DNA of 64,000 bases from Zeugodacus cucurbitae (GCF_028554725.1 NC_071672.1:3594501-3658500), one strand, 5' to 3'; shown: positions 23,746 through 36,934, numbered from the stretch's first letter. Numbers and translations are program-made. Notes: a model not told the origin generated them from the sequence alone.

Positions 23746-24532
23746 ACCTCATCTTGTTCCATTGGTACAGGATAGCCATTGGTACAGGATTCGTATTGGT
23801 TGCAAAATATTCTATATTACTATTATTATTGTTATTCAAATAATTCGGTAGTTTTGAATTTGTGTTAGTTCTTTGAATTGTTTTTTGTTTAGAGAATTGT
23901 TTATTATTTTCATAAACATCGTTTTCTTTTAATATTTTGATTGCTGACTTAAGGTCAGTAGCAAGATTTGCGTTTATTAGCGCAGTTAAATAGTTTGGCA
24001 ATTCTTTTTTTAATGTTTTCAAACTTATTTGATCTAATTCATTATACAAAAATATTTTAGTTGAGCAACTTTCATTTTTTAGTTTGATAACATCTTTTAC
24101 TTTACAAACTTCTAAATTAATCTCTTCGCATAGTAGCTTAACATTATTTTTAAATTTAATATTGCTTATTTCTAGGATTAGTGTTGAAACTGCCGTGTGT
24201 TCTCCGAATTCATCTATAAGTAGTTGCCTCAGCGTTATCCAATCTGGTGGTTGCTCTCGTCTAACCACGTCTAATGCAGCGCCTCTGAGTATTTTTATAA
24301 CACAGTGTAGATAGAATACTTTCGTCTCTTCCGATATAACAGGAGACTGTGGCATGATCGCATCGACACCTTGAATAAAGAGTGCCAAGTAATTTCGATC
24401 ACCATCAAACGGTTGAATGAGTTTGATGTTTTGTATCGCCATTTCCCTGGTTTCTCGTTCCATTTTGTTGTTTACCTCTTTAATTTTAATGGATTTCAAA
24501 ATTTGGCTTAGTTCGTTTACTTCTTCTTCCAT
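23744..24532 (-). pseudogene. gag: gag, unit e (true ATG start, C-terminus deleted)
   Basis: Begins with a genuine ATG (MEEEVNELSQILK) thanks to 8 bases (near 24513) that most units lack. It has the LKKELPNY allele shared with f and i, and lacks the C-terminal region, ending ILYQWNKMR. Confidence 0.87.
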
Positions 24533-24740
24533 AAACTGTATGCTTTGTTTTTATTCACCTTCGTTTTTAATATTACTTTTGGATTTTTGATTTTGTTTCA
24601 ACAAGTAGGTATTTTTCTTTTCGCAGTTAAGACAATTCGTTTTCTTTTCAACTTTTTCGTTATTAAGGATTGTGGAGTAGAGTTTTTGTTGAATAATTTA
24701 TCGTATATTATTTATTTATGTTTTATTTTATTTTATTTTA

Positions 24741-25515
24741 TTTTGTTTTGTTTTGTTTTGTTTTGTTTTGTTTTGTTTTGTTTTGTTTTGTTTTGTTTTG
24801 TTTTGTTTTGTTTTGTTTTGTTTTGTTTTGTTTTGTTTTGTTTTGTTTTGTTTTGTTTTGTTTTGTTTTGTTTTGTTTTGTTTTGTTTTGTTTTGTTTTG
24901 TTTTGTTTTGTTTTGTTTTGTTTTGTTTTGTTTTGTTTTGTTTTGTTTTGTTTTGTTTTGTTTTGTTTTGTTTTGTTTTGTTTTGTTTTGTTTTGTTTTG
25001 TTTTGTTTTGTTTTGTTTTGTTTTGTTTTGTTTTGTTTTGTTTTGTTTTGTTTTGTTTTGTTTTGTTTTGTTTTGTTTTGTTTTGTTTTGTTTTGTTTTG
25101 TTTTGTTTTGTTTTGTTTTGTTTTGTTTTGTTTTGTTTTGTTTTGTTTTGTTTTGTTTTGTTTTGTTTTGTTTTGTTTTGTTTTGTTTTGTTTTGTTTTG
25201 TTTTGTTTTGTTTTGTTTTGTTTTGTTTTGTTTTGTTTTGTTTTGTTTTGTTTTGTTTTGTTTTGTTTTGTTTTGTTTTGTTTTGTTTTGTTTTGTTTTG
25301 TTTTGTTTTGTTTTGTTTTGTTTTGTTTTGTTTTGTTTTGTTTTGTTTTGTTTTGTTTTGTTTTGTTTTGTTTTGTTTTGTTTTGTTTTGTTTTGTTTTG
25401 TTTTGTTTTGTTTTGTTTTGTTTTGTTTTGTTTTGTTTTGTTTTGTTTTGTTTTGTTTTGTTTTGTTTTGTTTTGTTTTGTTTTGTTTTGTTTTGTTTTG
25501 TTTTGTTTTGTTTTG
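24741..25515 (+). repeat. (TTTTG)n array A5, about 155 copies
   Basis: Preceded by four TTTTA units, as in A6 and A9, against five in A1, A4, A7 and A8. It ends GCTTTGTTTTTTTTTC. Confidence 0.98.
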
Positions 25516-25538
25516 CTTTGTTTTTTTTTCTATCTGCC

Positions 25539-26449
25539 GGATCCATTTATATTTGATGGAAGCCTTGCGCTAAGTCTATTGTTGAAAAATACATACACCT
25601 ACCTAGTTTTTCGAGAATTTCATCCATGTTAGGAATGGGATACCTATCATCACTAGTAATACTATTGAGCTTGCGAAAATCGACAACAATCCTCCACTTC
25701 TTTTTACCTGAAGCATCTGACTTCTTTGGTACCACCCAAATCGGTGCTGAATATGGGGAATCACTATGAGAAATGATTTGATTTTCAAGCATTTCTTTTA
25801 TTTGTTTGTTTACTTCTGATTTATGAATTTCAGGATATCTATACGACTTTACATATATTGGATCTTCATGAACCGTTTTGATTCTATGTTTTATTTTATG
25901 AGTAAAGGTGAGTTTGTCCCCTTCTTTATAAAATATATTTTCGAATTTATTTAAAAGTTTTTTTAATTCATTTAACTCTTCTGAATTTAAATGTTCAAGT
26001 CTAAATTTACTATCTTTAGTGTTATGATTTTCGTTCATATTTAATTCTTGAAGGCAATTATCAAAATTTTCAGAATTTGATTTATTCTTGAAAAAGTTAT
26101 ACCGAACACCGTTCATGTGTATCATATTTTTTCCCAGATCAACGTTAGCTTTAAGTAACTTAAGTATATTACAACCAAGTAAACCATCGTAGTTATTTGA
26201 AAAATTATAAACGAAAAATTTCAGCTTTTTCTTATGTTCATCGCTAAACAATTCTTGGGTTTCATTTAGACAAATTTTTCCTATCGCTGTTGTTAATGTT
26301 ATTGGCTGAACATAAATAATCTTTTCTTTGAATATTCCAGGCCTTATTAAACTAATTGATGAACCTGTGTCGACTAAAAATTTATAATATTTTTTACTAA
26401 ATTTCAGTTCAATTGTGGGGAGTTTTCCGAGGCTGTTAAGTGAAAATTT
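25539..26449 (-). pseudogene. protease-RT5' fragment, unit f
   Basis: TAA allele at 25549-25547; otherwise open from 26251, with the protease motif upstream. No private lesion was noticed. Confidence 0.88.
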
Positions 26450-27271
26450 ACCTCATCTTGTTCCATTGGTACAGGATAGCCATTGGTACAGGATTCGTAT
26501 TGGTTGCAAAATATTCTATATTACTATTATTATTGTTATTCAAATAATTCGGTAGTTTTGAATTTGTGTTAGTTCTTTGAATTGTTTTTTGTTTAGAGAA
26601 TTGTTTATTATTTTCATAAACATCGTTTTCTTTTAATATTTTGATTGCTGACTTAAGGTCAGTAGCAAGATTTGCGTTTATTAGCGCAGTTAAATAGTTT
26701 GGCAATTCTTTTTTTAATGTTTTCAAACTTATTTGATCTAATTCATTATACAAAAATATTTTAGTTGAGCAACTTTCATTTTTTAGTTTGATAACATCTT
26801 TTACTTTACAAACTTCTAAATTAATCTCTTCGCATAGTAGCTTAACATTATTTTTAAATTTAATATTGCTTATTTCTAGGATTAGTGTTGAAACTGCCGT
26901 GTGTTCTCCGAATTCATCTATAAGTAGTTGCCTCAGCGTTATCCAATCTGGTGGTTGCTCTCGTCTAACCACGTCTAATGCAGCGCCTCTGAGTATTTTT
27001 ATAACACAGTGTAGATAGAATACTTTCGTCTCTTCCGATATAACAGGAGACTGTGGCATGATCGCATCGACACCTTGAATAAAGAGTGCCAAGTAATTTC
27101 GATCACCATCAAACGGTTGAATGAGTTTGATGTTTTGTATCGCCATTTCCCTGGTTTCTCGTTCCAGTTTTGTATCGCCATTTCCCTGGTTTCTCGTTCC
27201 ATTTTGTTGTTTACCTCTTTAATTTTAATGGATTTCAAAATTTGGCTTAGTTCGTTTACTTCTTCTTCCAT
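26448..27271 (-). pseudogene. gag: gag, unit f (ATG start, internal duplication, C-terminus deleted)
   Basis: Starts MEEEVNELSQ from ATG 27271. A duplication of about 37 bp around 27140-27200 (GTATCGCCATTTCCCTGG occurs twice) breaks the frame after MAIQN. The main frame reopens at 27146 and ends ILYQWNKMR. Confidence 0.86.
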
Positions 27272-27479
27272 AAACTGTATGCTTTGTTTTTATTCACCTT
27301 CGTTTTTAATATTACTTTTGGATTTTTGATTTTGTTTCAACAAGTAGGTATTTTTCTTTTCGCAGTTAAGACAATTCGTTTTCTTTTCAACTTTTTCGTT
27401 ATTAAGGATTGTGGAGTAGAGTTTTTGTTGAATAATTTATCGTATATTATTTATTTATGTTTTATTTTATTTTATTTTA

Positions 27480-28434
27480 TTTTGTTTTGTTTTGTTTTGT
27501 TTTGTTTTGTTTTGTTTTGTTTTGTTTTGTTTTGTTTTGTTTTGTTTTGTTTTGTTTTGTTTTGTTTTGTTTTGTTTTGTTTTGTTTTGTTTTGTTTTGT
27601 TTTGTTTTGTTTTGTTTTGTTTTGTTTTGTTTTGTTTTGTTTTGTTTTGTTTTGTTTTGTTTTGTTTTGTTTTGTTTTGTTTTGTTTTGTTTTGTTTTGT
27701 TTTGTTTTGTTTTGTTTTGTTTTGTTTTGTTTTGTTTTGTTTTGTTTTGTTTTGTTTTGTTTTGTTTTGTTTTGTTTTGTTTTGTTTTGTTTTGTTTTGT
27801 TTTGTTTTGTTTTGTTTTGTTTTGTTTTGTTTTGTTTTGTTTTGTTTTGTTTTGTTTTGTTTTGTTTTGTTTTGTTTTGTTTTGTTTTGTTTTGTTTTGT
27901 TTTGTTTTGTTTTGTTTTGTTTTGTTTTGTTTTGTTTTGTTTTGTTTTGTTTTGTTTTGTTTTGTTTTGTTTTGTTTTGTTTTGTTTTGTTTTGTTTTGT
28001 TTTGTTTTGTTTTGTTTTGTTTTGTTTTGTTTTGTTTTGTTTTGTTTTGTTTTGTTTTGTTTTGTTTTGTTTTGTTTTGTTTTGTTTTGTTTTGTTTTGT
28101 TTTGTTTTGTTTTGTTTTGTTTTGTTTTGTTTTGTTTTGTTTTGTTTTGTTTTGTTTTGTTTTGTTTTGTTTTGTTTTGTTTTGTTTTGTTTTGTTTTGT
28201 TTTGTTTTGTTTTGTTTTGTTTTGTTTTGTTTTGTTTTGTTTTGTTTTGTTTTGTTTTGTTTTGTTTTGTTTTGTTTTGTTTTGTTTTGTTTTGTTTTGT
28301 TTTGTTTTGTTTTGTTTTGTTTTGTTTTGTTTTGTTTTGTTTTGTTTTGTTTTGATTTGTTTTGTTTTGTTTTGTTTTGTTTTGTTTTGTTTTGTTTTGT
28401 TTTGTTTTGTTTTGTTTTGTTTTGTTTTGTTTTG
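27480..28434 (+). repeat. (TTTTG)n array A6, about 190 copies
   Basis: One TTTGATTTG variant near 28354. Four TTTTA units precede it. It ends GCTTTGTTTTTTC next to a Glu-allele RT fragment. Confidence 0.98.
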
Positions 28435-28455
28435 CTTTGTTTTTTTCTATCTGCC

Positions 28456-29365
28456 GGATCCATTTCTATTTGATGGAAGCCTTGCGCTAAGTCTATTGTT
28501 GAAAAATACATACACCTACCTAGTTTTTCGAGAATTTCATCCATGTTAGGAATGGGATACCTATCATCACTAGTAATACTATTGAGCTTGCGAAAATCGA
28601 CAACAATCCTCCACTTCTTTTTACCTGAAGCATCTGACTTCTTTGGTACCACCCAAATCGGTGCTGAATATGGGGAATCACTATGAGAAATGATTTGATT
28701 TTCAAGCATTTCTTTTATTTGTTTGTTTACTTCTGATTTATGAATTTCAGGATATCTATACGACTTTACATATATTGGATCTTCATGAACCGTTTTGATT
28801 CTATGTTTTATTTTATGAGTAAAGGTGAGTTTGTCCCCTTCTTTATAAAATATTTTTTGAATTTATTTAAAAGTTTTTTTAATTCATTTAACTCTTCTGA
28901 ATTTAAATGTTCAAGTCTAAATTTACTATCTTTAGTGTTATGATTTTCGTTCATATTTAATTCTTGAAGGCAATTATCAAAATTTTCAGAATTTGATTTA
29001 TTCTTGAAAAAGTTATACCGAACACCGTTCATGTGTATCATATTTTTTCCCAGATCAACGTTAGCTTTAAGTAACTTAAGTATATTACAACCAAGTAAAC
29101 CATCGTAGTTATTTGAAAAATTATAAACGAAAAATTTCAGCTTTTTCTTATGTTCATCGCTAAACAATTCTTGGGTTTCATTTAGACAAATTTTTCCTAT
29201 CGCTGTTGTTAATGTTATTGGCTGAACATAAATAATCTTTTCTTTGAATATTCCAGGCCTTATTAAACTAATTGATGAACCTGTGTCGACTAAAAATTTA
29301 TAATATTTTTTACTAAATTTCAGTTCAATTGTGGGGAGTTTTCCGAGGCTGTTAAGTGAAAATTT
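28456..29365 (-). pseudogene. protease-RT5' fragment, unit g (Glu allele, frameshift)
   Basis: Glu allele, so RT reads into array A6 (28709-27477). A small deletion in the A/T run near 28852 breaks the link between the protease part (29167-28808) and RT. Confidence 0.88.
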
Positions 29366-30408
29366 ACCTCATCTTGTTCCATTGGTACAGGATAGCCAAA
29401 GCGTCTTAGTCGAGATTGGTTTGACCCATGAATCTTATCTTGTTTTAAATTATTTAAGTTTCTATTAGTATAAATGTTTGCAGAATTGAAAGGTGTATGC
29501 CTAACTTGTGGGAAATTATTGTTTTGTAAAGTATGTTGTTGATTGCTATGTTCATTGAAAAATGGTTTATTTTTATAATAATTATTTTGATTGGAAAATG
29601 GATAATTTTTTGATAAAGTGTTGTAATTGGAACGAACCGGAAATTGATTCGTATTGGTTGCAAAATATTCTATATTACTATTATTATTGTTATTCAAATA
29701 ATTCGGTAGTTTTGAATTTGTGTTAGTTCTTTGAATTGTTTTTTGTTTAGAGAATTGTTTATTATTTTCATAAACATCGTTTTCTTTTAATATTTTGATT
29801 GCTGACTTAAGGTCAGTAGCAAGATTTGCGTTTATTAGCGCAGTTAAATAGTTTGGCAATTCTCTTTTTAATGTTTTCAAACTTATTTGATCTAATTCAT
29901 TATACAAAAATATTTTAGTTGAGCAACTTTCATTTTTTAGTTTGATAACATCTTTTACTTTACAAACTTCTAAATTAATCTCTTCGCATAGTAGCTTAAC
30001 ATTATTTTTAAATTTAATATTGCTTATTTCTAGGATTAGTGTTGAAACTGCCGTGTGTTCTCCGAATTCATCTATAAGTAGTTGCCTCAGCGTTATCCAA
30101 TCTGGTGGTTGCTCTCGTCTAACCACGTCTAATGCAGCGCCTCTGAGTATTTTTATAACACAGTGTAGATAGAATACTTTCGTCTCTTCCGATATAACAG
30201 GAGACTGTGGCATGATCGCATCGACACCTTGAATAAAGAGTGCCAAGTAATTTCGATCACCATCAAACGGTTGAATGAGTTTGATGTTTTGTATCGCCAT
30301 TTCCCTGGTTTCTCGTTCCATTTTGTTGTTTACCTCTTTAATTTTAATGGATTTCAAAATTTGGCTTAGTTTCTTCTTCCATAAACTGTATGCTTTGTTT
30401 TTATTCAC
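29320..30408 (-). pseudogene. gag: gag, unit g (full C-terminus, no ATG start)
   Basis: Full C-terminus with the RHTPF allele, as in unit a; first ATG at 30321. It combines a unit-a-like gag with a d/h-like RT fragment, a sign of exchange between units. Confidence 0.85.
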
Positions 30409-30595
30409 CTTCGTTTTTAATATTACTTTTGGATTTTTGATTTTGTTTCAACAAGTAGGTATTTTTCTTTTCGCAGTTAAGACAATTCGTTTTCTTTTCA
30501 ACTTTTTCGTTATTAAGGATTGTGGAGTAGAGTTTTTGTTGAATAATTTATCGTATATTATTTATTTATGTTTTATTTTATTTTATTTTATTTTA

Positions 30596-31630
30596 TTTTG
30601 TTTTGTTTTGTTTTGTTTTGTTTTGTTTTGTTTTGTTTTGTTTTGTTTTGTTTTGTTTTGTTTTGTTTTGTTTTGTTTTGTTTTGTTTTGTTTTGTTTTG
30701 TTTTGTTTTGTTTTGTTTTGTTTTGTTTTGTTTTGTTTTGTTTTGTTTTGTTTTGTTTTGTTTTGTTTTGTTTTGTTTTGTTTTGTTTTGTTTTGTTTTG
30801 TTTTGTTTTGTTTTGTTTTGTTTTGTTTTGTTTTGTTTTGTTTTGTTTTGTTTTGTTTTGTTTTGTTTTGTTTTGTTTTGTTTTGTTTTGTTTTGTTTTG
30901 TTTTGTTTTGTTTTGTTTTGTTTTGTTTTGTTTTGTTTTGTTTTGTTTTGTTTTGTTTTGTTTTGTTTTGTTTTGTTTTGTTTTGTTTTGTTTTGTTTTG
31001 TTTTGTTTTGTTTTGTTTTGTTTTGTTTTGTTTTGTTTTGTTTTGTTTTGTTTTGTTTTGTTTTGTTTTGTTTTGTTTTGTTTTGTTTTGTTTTGTTTTG
31101 TTTTGTTTTGTTTTGTTTTGTTTTGTTTTGTTTTGTTTTGTTTTGTTTTGTTTTGTTTTGTTTTGTTTTGTTTTGTTTTGTTTTGTTTTGTTTTGTTTTG
31201 TTTTGTTTTGTTTTGTTTTGTTTTGTTTTGTTTTGTTTTGTTTTGTTTTGTTTTGTTTTGTTTTGTTTTGTTTTGTTTTGTTTTGTTTTGTTTTGTTTTG
31301 TTTTGTTTTGTTTTGTTTTGTTTTGTTTTGTTTTGTTTTGTTTTGTTTTGTTTTGTTTTGTTTTGTTTTGTTTTGTTTTGTTTTGTTTTGTTTTGTTTTG
31401 TTTTGTTTTGTTTTGTTTTGTTTTGTTTTGTTTTGTTTTGTTTTGTTTTGTTTTGTTTTGTTTTGTTTTGTTTTGTTTTGTTTTGTTTTGTTTTGTTTTG
31501 TTTTGTTTTGTTTTGTTTTGTTTTGTTTTGTTTTGTTTTGTTTTGATTTGTTTTGTTTTGTTTTGTTTTGTTTTGTTTTGTTTTGTTTTGTTTTGTTTTG
31601 TTTTGTTTTGTTTTGTTTTGTTTTGTTTTG
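30596..31630 (+). repeat. (TTTTG)n array A7, about 207 copies
   Basis: Five TTTTA units precede it, a TTTGATTTG variant lies near 31543, and it ends GCTTTGTTTTTTC, matching A6. Confidence 0.98.
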
Positions 31631-31651
31631 CTTTGTTTTTTTCTATCTGCC

Positions 31652-32562
31652 GGATCCATTTCTATTTGATGGAAGCCTTGCGCTAAGTCTATTGTTGAAA
31701 AATACATACACCTACCTAGTTTTTCGAGAATTTCATCCATGTTAGGAATGGGATACCTATCATCACTAGTAATACTATTGAGCTTGCGAAAATCGACAAC
31801 AATCCTCCACTTCTTTTTACCTGAAGCATCTGACTTCTTTGGTACCACCCAAATCGGTGCTGAATATGGGGAATCACTATGAGAAATGATTTGATTTTCA
31901 AGCATTTCTTTTATTTGTTTGTTTACTTCTGATTTATGAATTTCAGGATATCTATACGACTTTACATATATTGGATCTTCATGAACCGTTTTGATTCTAT
32001 GTTTTATTTTATGAGTAAAGGTGAGTTTGTCCCCTTCTTTATAAAATATATTTTTGAATTTATTTAAAAGTTTTTTTAATTCATTTAACTCTTCTGAATT
32101 TAAATGTTCAAGTCTAAATTTACTATCTTTAGTGTTATGATTTTCGTTCATATTTAATTCTTGAAGGCAATTATCAAAATTTTCAGAATTTGATTTATTC
32201 TTGAAAAAGTTATACCGAACACCGTTCATGTGTATCATATTTTTTCCCAGATCAACGTTAGCTTTAAGTAACTTAAGTATATTACAACCAAGTAAACCAT
32301 CGTAGTTATTTGAAAAATTATAAACGAAAAATTTCAGCTTTTTCTTATGTTCATCGCTAAACAATTCTTGGGTTTCATTTAGACAAATTTTTCCTATCGC
32401 TGTTGTTAATGTTATTGGCTGAACATAAATAATCTTTTCTTTGAATATTCCAGGCCTTATTAAACTAATTGATGAACCTGTGTCGACTAAAAATGTATAA
32501 TATTTTTTACTAAATTTCAGTTCAATTGTGGGGAGTTTTCCGAGGCTGTTAAGTGAAAATTT
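31652..32562 (-). pseudogene. protease-RT5' fragment, unit h (Glu allele)
   Basis: Open from 32364 through RT and across the whole of array A7 to a stop in the TTTTA block (30583), 593 codons ending in (KQNKT)n. The protease-side sequence has a single-base change near 32493 (aaaatgtataat). Confidence 0.88.
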
Positions 32563-33367
32563 ACCTCATCTTGTTCCATTGGTACAGGATAGCCATTGGT
32601 ACAGGATTCGTATTGGTTGCAAAATATTCTATATTACTATTATTATTGTTATTCAAATAATTCGGTAGTTTTGAATTTGTGTTAGTTCTTTGAATTGTTT
32701 TTTGTTTAGAGAATTGTTTATTATTTTCATAAACATCGTTTTCTTTTAATATTTTGATTGCTGACTTAAGGTCAGTAGCAAGATTTGCGTTTATTAGCGC
32801 AGTTAAATAGTTTGGCAATTCTCTTTTTAATGTTTTCAAACTTATTTGATCTAATTCATTATACAAAAATATTTTAGTTGAGCAACTTTCATTTTTTAGT
32901 TTGATAACATCTTTTACTTTACAAACTTCTAAATTAATCTCTTCGCATAGTAGCTTAACATTATTTTTAAATTTAATATTGCTTATTTCTAGGATTAGTG
33001 TTGAAACTGCCGTGTGTTCTCCGAATTCATCTATAAGTAGTTGCCTCAGCGTTATCCAATCTGGTGGTTGCTCTCGTCTAACCACGTCTAATGCAGCGCC
33101 TCTGAGTATTTTTATAACACAGTGTAGATAGAATACTTTCGTCTCTTCCGATATAACAGGAGACTGTGGCATGATCGCATCGACACCTTGAATAAAGAGT
33201 GCCAAGTAATTTCGATCACCATCAAACGGTTGAATGAGTTTGATGTTTTGTATCGCCATTTCCCTGGTTTCTCGTTCCATTTTGTTGTTTACCTCTTTAA
33301 TTTTAATGGATTTCAAAATTTGGCTTAGTTTCTTCTTCCATAAACTGTATGCTTTGTTTTTATTCAC
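32561..33367 (-). pseudogene. gag: gag, unit h (no ATG start, C-terminus deleted)
   Basis: 268 codons open from GTG 33367, KRELPNY allele, ending ILYQWNKMR. Same combination of defects as unit d but without its extra stop. Confidence 0.85.
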
Positions 33368-33554
33368 CTTCGTTTTTAATATTACTTTTGGATTTTTGAT
33401 TTTGTTTCAACAAGTAGGTATTTTTCTTTTCGCAGTTAAGACAATTCGTTTTCTTTTCAACTTTTTCGTTATTAAGGATTGTGGAGTAGAGTTTTTGTTG
33501 AATAATTTATCGTATATTATTTATTTATGTTTTATTTTATTTTATTTTATTTTA

Positions 33555-34244
33555 TTTTGTTTTGTTTTGTTTTGTTTTGTTTTGTTTTGTTTTGTTTTGT
33601 TTTGTTTTGTTTTGTTTTGTTTTGTTTTGTTTTGTTTTGTTTTGTTTTGTTTTGTTTTGTTTTGTTTTGTTTTGTTTTGTTTTGTTTTGTTTTGTTTTGT
33701 TTTGTTTTGTTTTGTTTTGTTTTGTTTTGTTTTGTTTTGTTTTGTTTTGTTTTGTTTTGTTTTGTTTTGTTTTGTTTTGTTTTGTTTTGTTTTGTTTTGT
33801 TTTGTTTTGTTTTGTTTTGTTTTGTTTTGTTTTGTTTTGTTTTGTTTTGTTTTGTTTTGTTTTGTTTTGTTTTGTTTTGTTTTGTTTTGTTTTGTTTTGT
33901 TTTGTTTTGTTTTGTTTTGTTTTGTTTTGTTTTGTTTTGTTTTGTTTTGTTTTGTTTTGTTTTGTTTTGTTTTGTTTTGTTTTGTTTTGTTTTGTTTTGT
34001 TTTGTTTTGTTTTGTTTTGTTTTGTTTTGTTTTGTTTTGTTTTGTTTTGTTTTGTTTTGTTTTGTTTTGTTTTGTTTTGTTTTGTTTTGTTTTGTTTTGT
34101 TTTGTTTTGTTTTGTTTTGTTTTGTTTTGTTTTGTTTTGTTTTGTTTTGTTTTGTTTTGTTTTGTTTTGTTTTGTTTTGTTTTGTTTTGTTTTGTTTTGT
34201 TTTGTTTTGTTTTGTTTTGTTTTGTTTTGTTTTGTTTTGTTTTG
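33555..34244 (+). repeat. (TTTTG)n array A8, about 138 copies
   Basis: Five TTTTA units precede it. It ends GCTTTGTTTTTTTTTC, as A4 and A5 do. Confidence 0.98.
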
Positions 34245-34267
34245 CTTTGTTTTTTTTTCTATCTGCC

Positions 34268-35178
34268 GGATCCATTTATATTTGATGGAAGCCTTGCGCT
34301 AAGTCTATTGTTGAAAAATACATACACCTACCTAGTTTTTCGAGAATTTCATCCATGTTAGGAATGGGATACCTATCATCACTAGTAATACTATTGAGCT
34401 TGCGAAAATCGACAACAATCCTCCACTTCTTTTTACCTGAAGCATCTGACTTCTTTGGTACCACCCAAATCGGTGCTGAATATGGGGAATCACTATGAGA
34501 AATGATTTGATTTTCAAGCATTTCTTTTATTTGTTTGTTTACTTCTGATTTATGAATTTCAGGATATCTATACGACTTTACATATATTGGATCTTCATGA
34601 CCCGTTTTGATTCTATGTTTTATTTTATGAGTAAAGGTGAGTTTGTCCCCTTCTTTATAAAATATATTTTCGAATTTATTTAAAAGTTTTTTTAATTCAT
34701 TTAACTCTTCTGAATTTAAATGTTCAAGTCTAAATTTACTATCTTTAGTGTTATGATTTTCGTTCATATTTAATTCTTGAAGGCAATTATCAAAATTTTC
34801 AGAATTTGATTTATTCTTGAAAAAGTTATACCGAACACCGTTCATGTGTATCATATTTTTTCCCAGATCAACGTTAGCTTTAAGTAACTTAAGTATATTA
34901 CAACCAAGTAAACCATCGTAGTTATTTGAAAAATTATAAACGAAAAATTTCAGCTTTTTCTTATGTTCATCGCTAAACAATTCTTGGGTTTCATTTAGAC
35001 AAATTTTTCCTATCGCTGTTGTTAATGTTATTGGCTGAACATAAATAATCTTTTCTTTGAATATTCCAGGCCTTATTAAACTAATTGATGAACCTGTGTC
35101 GACTAAAAATTTATAATATTTTTTACTAAATTTCAGTTCAATTGTGGGGAGTTTTCCGAGGCTGTTAAGTGAAAATTT
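34268..35178 (-). pseudogene. protease-RT5' fragment, unit i
   Basis: TAA allele at 34278-34276. A private change gives TGHEDPIYV where others have TVHEDPIYV. Protease motif intact. Confidence 0.88.
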
Positions 35179-35965
35179 ACCTCATCTTGTTCCATTGGTA
35201 CAGGATAGCCATTGGTACAGGATTCGTATTGGTTGCAAAATATTCTATATTACTATTATTATTGTTATTCAAATAATTCGGTAGTTTTGAATTTGTGTTA
35301 GTTCTTTGAATTGTTTTTTGTTTAGAGAATTGTTTATTATTTTCATAAACATCGTTTTCTTTTAATATTTTGATTGCTGACTTAAGGTCAGTAGCAAGAT
35401 TTGCGTTTATTAGCGCAGTTAAATAGTTTGGCAATTCTTTTTTTAATGTTTTCAAACTTATTTGATCTAATTCATTATACAAAAATATTTTAGTTGAGCA
35501 ACTTTCATTTTTTAGTTTGATAACATCTTTTACTTTACAAACTTCTAAATTAATCTCTTCGCATAGTAGCTTAACATTATTTTTAAATTTAATATTGCTT
35601 ATTTCTAGGATTAGTGTTGAAACTGCCGTGTGTTCTCCGAATTCATCTATAAGTAGTTGCCTCAGCGTTATCCAATCTGGTGGTTGCTCTCGTCTAACCA
35701 CGTCTAATGCAGCGCCTCTGAGTATTTTTATAACACAGTGTAGATAGAATACTTTCGTCTCTTCCGATATAACAGGAGACTGTGGCATGATCGCATCGAC
35801 ACCTTGAATAAAGAGTGCCAAGTAATTTCGATCACCATCAAACGGTTGAATGAGTTTGATGTTTTGTATCGCCATTTCCCTGGTTTCTCGTTCCATTTTG
35901 TTGTTTACCTCTTTAATTTTAATGGATTTCAAAATTTGGCTTAGTTCGTTTACTTCTTCTTCCAT
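35177..35965 (-). pseudogene. gag: gag, unit i (ATG start, C-terminus deleted), nearest the 5' LTR
   Basis: Starts MEEEVNELSQILK from ATG 35965 and ends ILYQWNKMR; 262 codons. This is the first gag on a transcript from the 5' LTR, so it is the unit most likely to be translated. Its gag stop precedes the frameshift heptamer in the wrong frame, so normal gag-pol fusion is not expected. Confidence 0.87.
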
Positions 35966-36173
35966 AAACTGTATGCTTTGTTTTTATTCACCTTCGTTTT
36001 TAATATTACTTTTGGATTTTTGATTTTGTTTCAACAAGTAGGTATTTTTCTTTTCGCAGTTAAGACAATTCGTTTTCTTTTCAACTTTTTCGTTATTAAG
36101 GATTGTGGAGTAGAGTTTTTGTTGAATAATTTATCGTATATTATTTATTTATGTTTTATTTTATTTTATTTTA

Positions 36174-36934
36174 TTTTGTTTTGTTTTGTTTTGTTTTGTT
36201 TTGTTTTGTTTTGTTTTGTTTTGTTTTGTTTTGTTTTGTTTTGTTTTGTTTTGTTTTGTTTTGTTTTGTTTTGTTTTGTTTTGTTTTGTTTTGTTTTGTT
36301 TTGTTTTGTTTTGTTTTGTTTTGTTTTGTTTTGTTTTGTTTTGTTTTGTTTTGTTTTGTTTTGTTTTGTTTTGTTTTGTTTTGTTTTGTTTTGTTTTGTT
36401 TTGTTTTGTTTTGTTTTGTTTTGTTTTGTTTTGTTTTGTTTTGTTTTGTTTTGTTTTGTTTTGTTTTGTTTTGTTTTGTTTTGTTTTGTTTTGTTTTGTT
36501 TTGTTTTGTTTTGTTTTGTTTTGTTTTGTTTTGTTTTGTTTTGTTTTGTTTTGTTTTGTTTTGTTTTGTTTTGTTTTGTTTTGTTTTGTTTTGTTTTGTT
36601 TTGTTTTGTTTTGTTTTGTTTTGTTTTGTTTTGTTTTGTTTTGTTTTGTTTTGTTTTGTTTTGTTTTGTTTTGTTTTGTTTTGTTTTGTTTTGTTTTGTT
36701 TTGTTTTGTTTTGTTTTGTTTTGTTTTGTTTTGTTTTGTTTTGTTTTGTTTTGTTTTGTTTTGTTTTGTTTTGTTTTGTTTTGTTTTGTTTTGTTTTGTT
36801 TTGTTTTGTTTTGTTTTGTTTTGTTTTGTTTTGTTTTGTTTTGTTTTGTTTTGTTTTGTTTTGTTTTGTTTTGTTTTGTTTTGTTTTGTTTTGTTTTGTT
36901 TTGTTTTGTTTTGTTTTGTTTTGTTTTGTTTTGT
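36174..36934 (+). repeat. (TTTTG)n array A9 flanked by TTTTA on both sides
   Basis: About 152 copies. Uniquely it has TTTTA units on both sides: four on the left and about ten on the right (36935-36985), followed by two TTTTC units. It marks the boundary with the single-copy leader of the element. Confidence 0.97.
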
